Assembly: GCA_037974665.1 (NCBI GenBank)
Contig: CM075770.1
Coordinates: forward strand, 64,181,850 to 64,245,849
Source of the DNA: Ehretia macrophylla
Taxonomy: Eukaryota; Streptophyta; Magnoliopsida; Boraginales; Ehretiaceae
DNA length: 64,000 nt
Direction: 5' to 3'
Part shown: piece by piece, positions 58,349-64,000 of the stretch
How positions within the stretch are numbered: position 1 is the first letter of the stretch
Layout of the letters: each line of letters begins with the position of its first letter
Notes under the pieces: generated by a model
The model's input: only the letters and a program-made list of their open reading frames with translations
Told to the model about the DNA's origin: nothing
Databases searched by the model: none
Program-made: the position numbers and the translations under genes

Positions 58349-59115
58349 ATTTTCAATTTTTTTTATCCGGTTTAGGTTGCCAAGATACTTTATCCACCAA
58401 ATTTCTATTATCGAATCCCACGGCACCATGGGGAAGACAACCTCGCTTAACGTGGAGGCTGGACCCGCAAACCAAGGGCGTAGGGCTTGTGACCAAATCT
58501 CCGTCTCTCCGGTGCCCATAACTTTTGATCCGTAAAGAGTTACGCGGCGCATAGCATACCGTTGCAAAGTTCTCTGACAGCTCTACGGAGGGGGCAGCCA
58601 GCTTGCTCGCTGTGCCCTTGTTGGAGTCCAAAATAAAATGTTTTCATCAGTTTCGCTTCACGTAAAGGATGGGCCAGCAAACTGAGGGCCTAGTTCTTGT
58701 GACCAGGTCTCCGTCGCTCTGGTGCCGATAACTTTTGATCCGTAAAGAGTTACGCGGTGCACAGCATACCGTTGGAAATCTCTCTGAGAGCTCTACGACA
58801 GGGGCTGCTAGCTTGCTCGCTGTGCGCCTTCTTGGAGCCCAAAATCGAATGTTTTCATCAATTTCAGGTCACTTTTCTTCTTTTGCTCTATTTTTTCATC
58901 CCGGATCGTACGTCATGAGCGGTTAAAAGGACGATAACCTTACTTGCGGGACATTAGAGAGCCCTACAACGCGTCGATATCACTTCTTGCGAGGATGCTA
59001 TGTTGTTGAAGTGGATGGGTTGTTGTTAAGCCCATTGGGCCTTTTGAATGGGCCATCTCACTAGGTTGGGACTGTGAACCGTTAACAAATAAAGGAATTG
59101 TGCCCTCAACATTAT
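58349..59115 (+). other. Composite spacer without a 5S gene, third copy
   Basis: Same junction at 58654/58655. Its flanking genes (copies 83 and 84) match copies 29/30 and 54/55. Confidence 0.85.
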
Positions 59116-59235
59116 GGGTGTGATCACACCAGCACTAATACATCGGATCCCATCAGAACTTCGAAGTTAAGCGTGCTTGGGCGAGAATAGTACAAGGATG
59201 GGTGACCCCTTGGGAAGTCCTCTCGTTGCACGCCT
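59116..59235 (+). rRNA. 5S: 5S rRNA gene copy 84
   Basis: C6T, T12C, G25A, C28T, C46T, G72A, T79A, C95T, G108T, T109C, C117G; T at -1. Confidence 0.85.
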
Positions 59236-59780
59236 TTTTTAATTTTTTTTACTCCGGTTTGGGTTGCCAAGATACTTTATCCACCACATTTCTATTATCG
59301 AATACCATGCCACCTTAGGCAAGACAACTTCCCTTCACGTGGAGGCTGGGCCCGCAAACCGAGGGCGTAGGGCTTGTGAACAAGTCTCCGTCATTCCTGT
59401 GCCCATAACTTTTGATCCATAAGGAGTTACAGCATACAGTTGCAAAGCTCTCCGACAGCTCTACGAACGGGGCAGCCAGCTTGCTCGCTGTGCCCTTTTT
59501 GCAGCACAAAATCTAACGTTTTCATTAGTTTCAGGCCACTTTTCTTCTTTTGCTCAGTTTTTCCGTCCTGGATCGTACGTCGTGAGCTGTTAAAAGGATG
59601 ACAACCTTACTCGCGGGACATTAGAGGGCCTACAATGCATCGATATCACGTCCTGTGAGGATGCTGCGTGTTGAGGCAGATGGGTTATCGTTAAGCCCAT
59701 CGGGCCTTTTGAATTGGCCATCTCTCTAGGCTGGGACGGTGAACCGTTAAGACATAAAGGAATTGTGCCCTCAACATGAC

Positions 59781-59900
59781 GGTTTCGATCATACCAGTAC
59801 TAATGCACTAGATCCCATTAGAACTCCGAAGTTAAGCGTGCCTTGGCGAGAGTAGTACTAGGATGGGTGACCCCCTGGGAAGTCCTCGAGTTGCACCCCC
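59781..59900 (+). rRNA. 5S: 5S rRNA gene copy 85 (GGTTTCG class)
   Basis: G3T, G5T, C18T, C29T, G30A, C39T, T62C, G64T, T109A. Confidence 0.86.
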
Positions 59901-60456
59901 AATTCAATTTTTTTTTCTCCGGTTTGGGTTGCCAAGATACTTTATCCACCACATTTCTATTATCAAATCCCACGGCACCTTGGGCAAGACAACCTCGCTT
60001 AACGTGGAGGCTGGGCCCGTAAACCAAGGGCGTAGGGCTTGTGACCAGATCTCCGTCTCTCCGGTGCCCATAACTTTTGATCTGTAAAGAGTTACGCGGT
60101 GCACAGCATACCGTTGCAAAGTTCTCTGACAGCTCTACGGAGGGGGCAGCCAGCTTGCTCGCTGTGCCCTTATTGGAGTCCAAAATAAAATGTTTTCCTC
60201 AGTTTCATGCCACTTTTCTTCTTTTGCTCTATTTTTTCATCCCGGATCGTACGTCTTGTGCTTTTAAAAGGACGACAACCTTACTCACTGGACATTAGAG
60301 GGACCTACAATGCGTCAATATCACGTCCTGGGAGGATGCTGCATTGTTGAAGCGGATGGGTTGTCGTTAAGCCCATTGGGCCTTTTGAATGGGCCAACTC
60401 TTTAGGCTGGAACTGTGAACCGTTAATGAATAAAGGAATTGTGCCCTCAACATGAC

Positions 60457-60560
60457 GGGTGCGATCATACCAGCACTAATGCACTGGATCCCATCAGAAC
60501 TCCGAAGTTAAGCGTGCTTGGGCGAGAGTAGTACTAGGATGGGTAAGCCCTTGGGAAATC
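60457..60560 (+). pseudogene. 5S: 5S rRNA copy 86, 3'-truncated
   Basis: Positions 1-104 are present and well kept (C29T, then the GGGTAAGCCCTTGGGAAATC variant), but the last 16 nt, which form the 3' strand of helix I, and the T-run terminator are deleted. The control region is largely intact, so a pol III transcript would run on into spacer. Confidence 0.9.
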
Positions 60561-61017
60561 ACGTGAAGGCTGGGCCAGCAAAACCGAGGGCGTAGGGTTT
60601 GTGACTAGGTCTCCGTCGCTCCAGTGCCCATAACTTTTGATTCGTAAAGAGTTACGCGGCGCACAACATACCGTTGCAAATCTCTCAGACAGCTCTACGA
60701 AGGGGGCATCCAGCTTGAACGCTATGCCCTTGTTGGAGTCAAAAATCAAACGTTTTTTTCAGTTTCAGGACACTTTTTCTTCTTTTGCTCAGTTTTTCCA
60801 TCCTGGATTATACGTCGTGAGCTGTTAAAAGGATGACAACCTTACTCGCTGGACATTAGAATGCCCTACAATGCGTCGATATCACGTCTAGCGAAGATGC
60901 TGCGTTATTGAAGTGGATGGGTTGTCGTTAAGCCCATTGGGCCTTTTGAATGGGCTATCTCTCTAGGCTGGGACTGTGAACCATCGATAGATAAAGGAAT
61001 TGTGCCCTCAACATGAC
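60561..61017 (+). other. Shortened spacer after truncated copy 86
   Basis: Starts in mid-spacer with ACGTGAAGGCTGGGCC; about 116 bp covering the 3' end of the gene, the terminator and the spacer start are gone. Confidence 0.8.
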
Positions 61018-61137
61018 GGGTGTGATCATACAATCACTAATGCACCGGATCCCATCAGAACTCCAAAGTTAAGCGTGCTTGGTCGAGAGTAGTACTAAGA
61101 TGGGTGACCCCCTAGGAAGTCCTCGTGTTGCACGCCC
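61018..61137 (+). rRNA. 5S: 5S rRNA gene copy 87
   Basis: C6T, C15A, G17T, G48A, G66T, G81A, G97A, C117G. Sister of copy 58. Confidence 0.88.
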
Positions 61138-61694
61138 CTCTTCAATTTTTTTTGCTTCTGTTTTAGTTGCCAAGATACTTTATCCACCACATTTCTATTA
61201 TCGAATCCCACGGCACCTTGGGCAAGACAACTTCACTTCACGTGGAGGCTGGGCCAGCAAACCAAGGGCTAAGGGCTTATGACCAGGTCTCCGTTGCTCC
61301 GGTGCCCATAACTTTTGATCCGTAAGGAGTTACGCATCGCACAGCATACAGTTGCAAAGCTCTCCGAGAGCTCTACTAAGAGTGCAGCCAGCTTGATTGT
61401 TGTACCCATTTTTGGAGCCCAAAATCGAACGTTTTCATTAGTTTTAGGCCACTTTTCTTCTTTTGCTCTGTTTTTCGATCCTAGATCGTACGTTGTGAGC
61501 TGCTAAAAGGACGACAACCTTACTCACGGGACATTAGAGGGCCCTACAACACGTCGATATCACGTCTTGCGAGGATGCTGAGTTGTTGAAGCGGATGGGT
61601 TGTCATTAAGCCCATTGGGCCTTTTAAATGAGCCATCTCTCTAGGATGGGACTGTGAACCGTTAACACATAAAGAATTGTGCCCTCAACATGTT

Positions 61695-61814
61695 GGGTGC
61701 GATCATACCGGCACTAATGCACCGGATCCCATTAGAACACTGAAGTTAAGCGTGCTTGGGCGAGAGTAGTACTAGGATGGGTGACCCCCTGGGATGTCCT
61801 CGTGTTTCACCCCC
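61695..61814 (+). rRNA. 5S: 5S rRNA gene copy 88
   Basis: A16G, C39T, T45A, C47T, A101T, G113T. CATGTTGGG upstream, as in copy 34. Confidence 0.9.
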
Positions 61815-62373
61815 TTTTTCAATTTTTTTTGCTCTGGTTTGTGTTGCCAAGATACTTTATCCACCATATTTTTCTATTATCGTATCCCACGGCACCTTGG
61901 GCAAGACAACTTCGCTTCACGTGGAGGCTGGTCCTGCAAACCGAGGTCGTAGGGCTTGTGACCAAGTCTCCGTCGCTCCGATGCCCATAACTTTTGATCC
62001 GTAAGGAGTTACGCGGCGCACCGCATACCGTTGCAAAGCTCTCTGAGAGCTCTACAATGGGGCAGCTAGCTTGCTCGATGTGCCCATTTTTTGAGCCCAA
62101 AATACAACATTTTCATCAGTTTCAAGCTATTTTTCTACTTTTGCTCTGTTTTTTCGTCCCGGATCATACGTCGTGAGCAGTTAAAAGGATGACAACCTTA
62201 CTCGTGGGACATTAGAGGGCCTTACAAAGCGTCGATATCACGTCTTGCGAGGATGCTGCGTTGTTGAAGCGGATGGGTTGTCGTTAAGCCCATTGGGCCT
62301 TTTGAATTGGCCATCTCTCTATGCTGGGACTGCAAACCGTCAACACATAAAGGAATTGTGCCCTCAACATGAC

Positions 62374-62493
62374 GGGTGCGATCATACTAACACTAATGCA
62401 CCGGATCCCATCAGAACTCCGAAGTTAAACGTGCTTGGGTGAGAGTAGTACTAGGATGGGTGACCCCCTGGGAATTCCTCGTGTTGCACCCTC
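62374..62493 (+). rRNA. 5S: 5S rRNA gene copy 89
   Basis: C15T, G17A, G56A, C67T, G102T, C119T. Sister of copies 35 and 60. Confidence 0.9.
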
Positions 62494-63013
62494 GTTTTCA
62501 ATTTTTTTTGCTCCGGTTTGGCTTGCCAAGATACTTTATCCACCACATTTTTATTTTCGAATCCCGCGGCACCCTGGGCAAGACAACTTCGCTTCACGTG
62601 GAGGCTGGGCCCGTAAACAAGGGGTGTAGGGCATGTGACCAAGCGTCCGTCACTCTGGTGCCCATAACTATTGATCCGCAAGAAGTTACGCGGCGCACAA
62701 CATACCGTTGCAAAGCTCTGCGACAGCTCTACGAAAGAGGCAGCCGGCTTGCTCCTTTTGCCACTTTTTGAAGCCCAAAATTGAACGTTTTCATCAGGTT
62801 TAGGCCTTTTTTCTTCTTTTGCTCTGTTTTTCCATCCTAGATCGTGGGGCATTTGAGGGCCTTACAACGCGTCAATATCACGCCTTGCGAGGATGCTACG
62901 TTGTTGAAGCGGATGGGCTGTCGTTAAGCCCATTGGGAATTTTCAATGGGCCATCTCTCTAAGATGGGACTATGAACCGTTAACAAATATAGGAATTGTG
63001 CCCTCAACATTAC
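62494..63013 (+). other. Spacer with 37-bp deletion
   Basis: At about 62842 TAGATCGT joins GGGGCATT; the partner unit near 43.14-43.18 kb keeps the GTGAGCTGCTAAAAGGACG segment. Confidence 0.75.
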
Positions 63014-63133
63014 AGGTGCGATCATACCAGTACTAATGCACCGGATCCCGTCAGAACCCCAAAGTTAATTGTGCTTGGGCGAGAGTAGTACTAGGATGGG
63101 TGACCCCTTGGGAAGTCCTCTTGTTGCACCCCA
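63014..63133 (+). rRNA. 5S: 5S rRNA gene copy 90
   Basis: G1A, C18T, A37G, T45C, G48A, G56T, C57T, C95T, G108T, last base A. Shares the ATTACAGGTGCG start with copy 36. Confidence 0.87.
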
Positions 63134-63690
63134 TTTTCAATTTTTTTTTTCTTTGGTTAAGGTTGCCAAGATACTTTATCCACCAAATTTCTATTACCGA
63201 ATCCCGTGGAACATTGGGCAAGACAACTTCGCTTCACGTAGGGGCTGGGCATCAAAACTGAGGGCGTAAGGCTTGTGACCAGGTCTCCGTCACTCCGGTG
63301 CCCATAACTTTTGATCCGTAAGGAGTTACGCGGCGCACAGCATACCGTTGCAAAGCTCTCTAAGAGCTCCGCGATGGGGGCATCCAGCTTGCTTCGTTTG
63401 CCATTTTTGGAGCCCAAAATTGACCGTTTTCATCAGTTTCAAGCCACTTTTCTTCTTTTGCCCTGTTTTTCCGTCCTGGATCATACATCATGAGCTGTTA
63501 AAAGGATGACAAATTTACTCGTGGGACATTAGAGGGCCCAACAACACGTCGATATCACGTCTTGTGAGGATGCTACGTTGTTGAAGTGGATGGGCTGTCG
63601 TTAAACCCATTGGGCCATTTGAATGGGCCATCTCTCTAGGCTGGAACTGTGAACCGTTAACACATAAAGGAATTGTGTCCTCAACATGAC

Positions 63691-63810
63691 GAGTGTGATT
63701 ATACCAGTACTAGTGCACCGGATCACATCAGAACTCCGAAGTTAAGCGTGCTTGGACGAGAGTAGTACTGGGATAGGTGACCCCCTGGTAAGTCCTCGTG
63801 TTGCACCCCC
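63691..63810 (+). rRNA. 5S: 5S rRNA gene copy 91
   Basis: G2A, C6T, C10T, C18T, A23G, C35A, G66A, A80G, G85A, G99T. Third member of the copy 37/61 set; last gene in the window. Confidence 0.87.
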
Positions 63811-64000
63811 CTTTTCATTTGTTTTTGTTCCGGTTTGGGTTGCCCAGATACTTTATCTAGCCCATTTCTATTATCAACTCCCACGACACCTTGGGCAAGA
63901 CAACTTCACTTCACGTGGAGGCTGGGCCCACAAACCGAGGGCGTAGGGCTTGTGACCAGGTCTCCGTCGCTCCAGTGCCCAAAACTTTTGATCCGTAAGG

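Larger units (their letters stand above)
12893..64000 (+). repeat. 5S rDNA tandem array, right segment (copies 17-91)
   Basis: Continuation of the same array beyond the LTR. It starts in mid-spacer at the second target-site copy, and without the LTR the interrupted unit would be about 679 bp, a normal length. Every interval between the listed 5S genes is spacer with the layout given for the left segment unless separately noted; I see no other gene in it. The last gene ends at 63810 and 63811-64000 is the start of its spacer. Confidence 0.97.
51458..64000 (+). repeat. Higher-order block G2 (copies 73-91)
   Basis: Right-hand partner of block G1. Its own later indels are an 11-12 nt loss near 59.43 kb, the truncated copy 86 at 60.56 kb and a 37-nt loss near 62.84 kb. 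Confidence 0.75.

Noticed and set aside
178-63946. Hundreds of open frames of 60-140 codons on both strands, with recurring similar peptides
   Set aside because: They repeat because the 677-bp DNA unit repeats. They overlap the 5S gene, occur in several frames at once, and their starts and ends shift with each unit's substitutions. No known protein family is recognisable.
1-64000. CRISPR-like array of regular repeats
   Set aside because: The period is about 677 bp with a 5S gene in each unit and eukaryotic plant features; no short direct repeats with unique spacers.
1-64000. Satellite DNA unrelated to genes
   Set aside because: Each unit holds a near-complete 5S rRNA gene with the plant control-region motifs, pol III terminator and upstream box, so it is 5S rDNA, though decayed enough to behave like a satellite.
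1-64000. A linked 35S rRNA (18S-5.8S-25S) unit, as in plants with linked 5S
   Set aside because: No 18S, 5.8S or 25S sequence is recognisable anywhere in the window.

Overview
This window is one continuous tandem array of plant nuclear 5S ribosomal DNA, broken once by a retroelement LTR. The repeat unit is about 677 bp: a 120-nt 5S rRNA gene plus about 557 bp of non-transcribed spacer. The gene consensus (starts GGGTGCGATC, A-box GTTAAGCGTGCTTGGGC, C-box GGATGGGTGACCCCCTGGG, ends TTGCACCCCC) is the flowering-plant 5S type. Both window edges fall inside spacer, so the array continues in both directions. I counted 91 copies of the gene, all on the + strand. No protein-coding gene is supported.

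Layout: 1-10421 holds copies 1-16 and half a spacer. 10422-12892 is a solo LTR, probably Ty3/gypsy, with a 5-bp target-site duplication. 12893-64000 holds copies 17-91. Most units are 674-680 bp. The exceptions are three 887-888 bp composite units that lack one gene (near 21.9, 38.8 and 58.7 kb), several shortened units (starting near 4.2, 24.4, 30.4, 37.1, 60.5 and 62.4 kb), one gene with a 72-nt internal deletion (37119) and one 3'-truncated gene (60457).

The array is old and poorly homogenised. By eye no copy equals the window consensus; typical copies carry 4-13 changes, enriched at CpG sites, the usual trace of methylated silent DNA. Neighbours are often less alike than copies tens of kilobases apart, because blocks of many units were duplicated together: copies 19-37 match 73-91 in order (offset about 36.7 kb), 29-42 match 54-66 (16.9 then 16.3 kb), 48-52 match 69-73 (14.34 kb), 24-29 match 43-48 (12.95 kb), 17-22 match 24-29 (4.74 kb). 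The likeliest reading is a degenerate, largely silent 5S cluster preserving a record of unequal exchange. Whether any copy is transcribed cannot be told from sequence alone.

Numbering in the gene entries: positions are counted from 5S +1; G58A means consensus G at 58 is A in that copy. All change lists are hand alignments.
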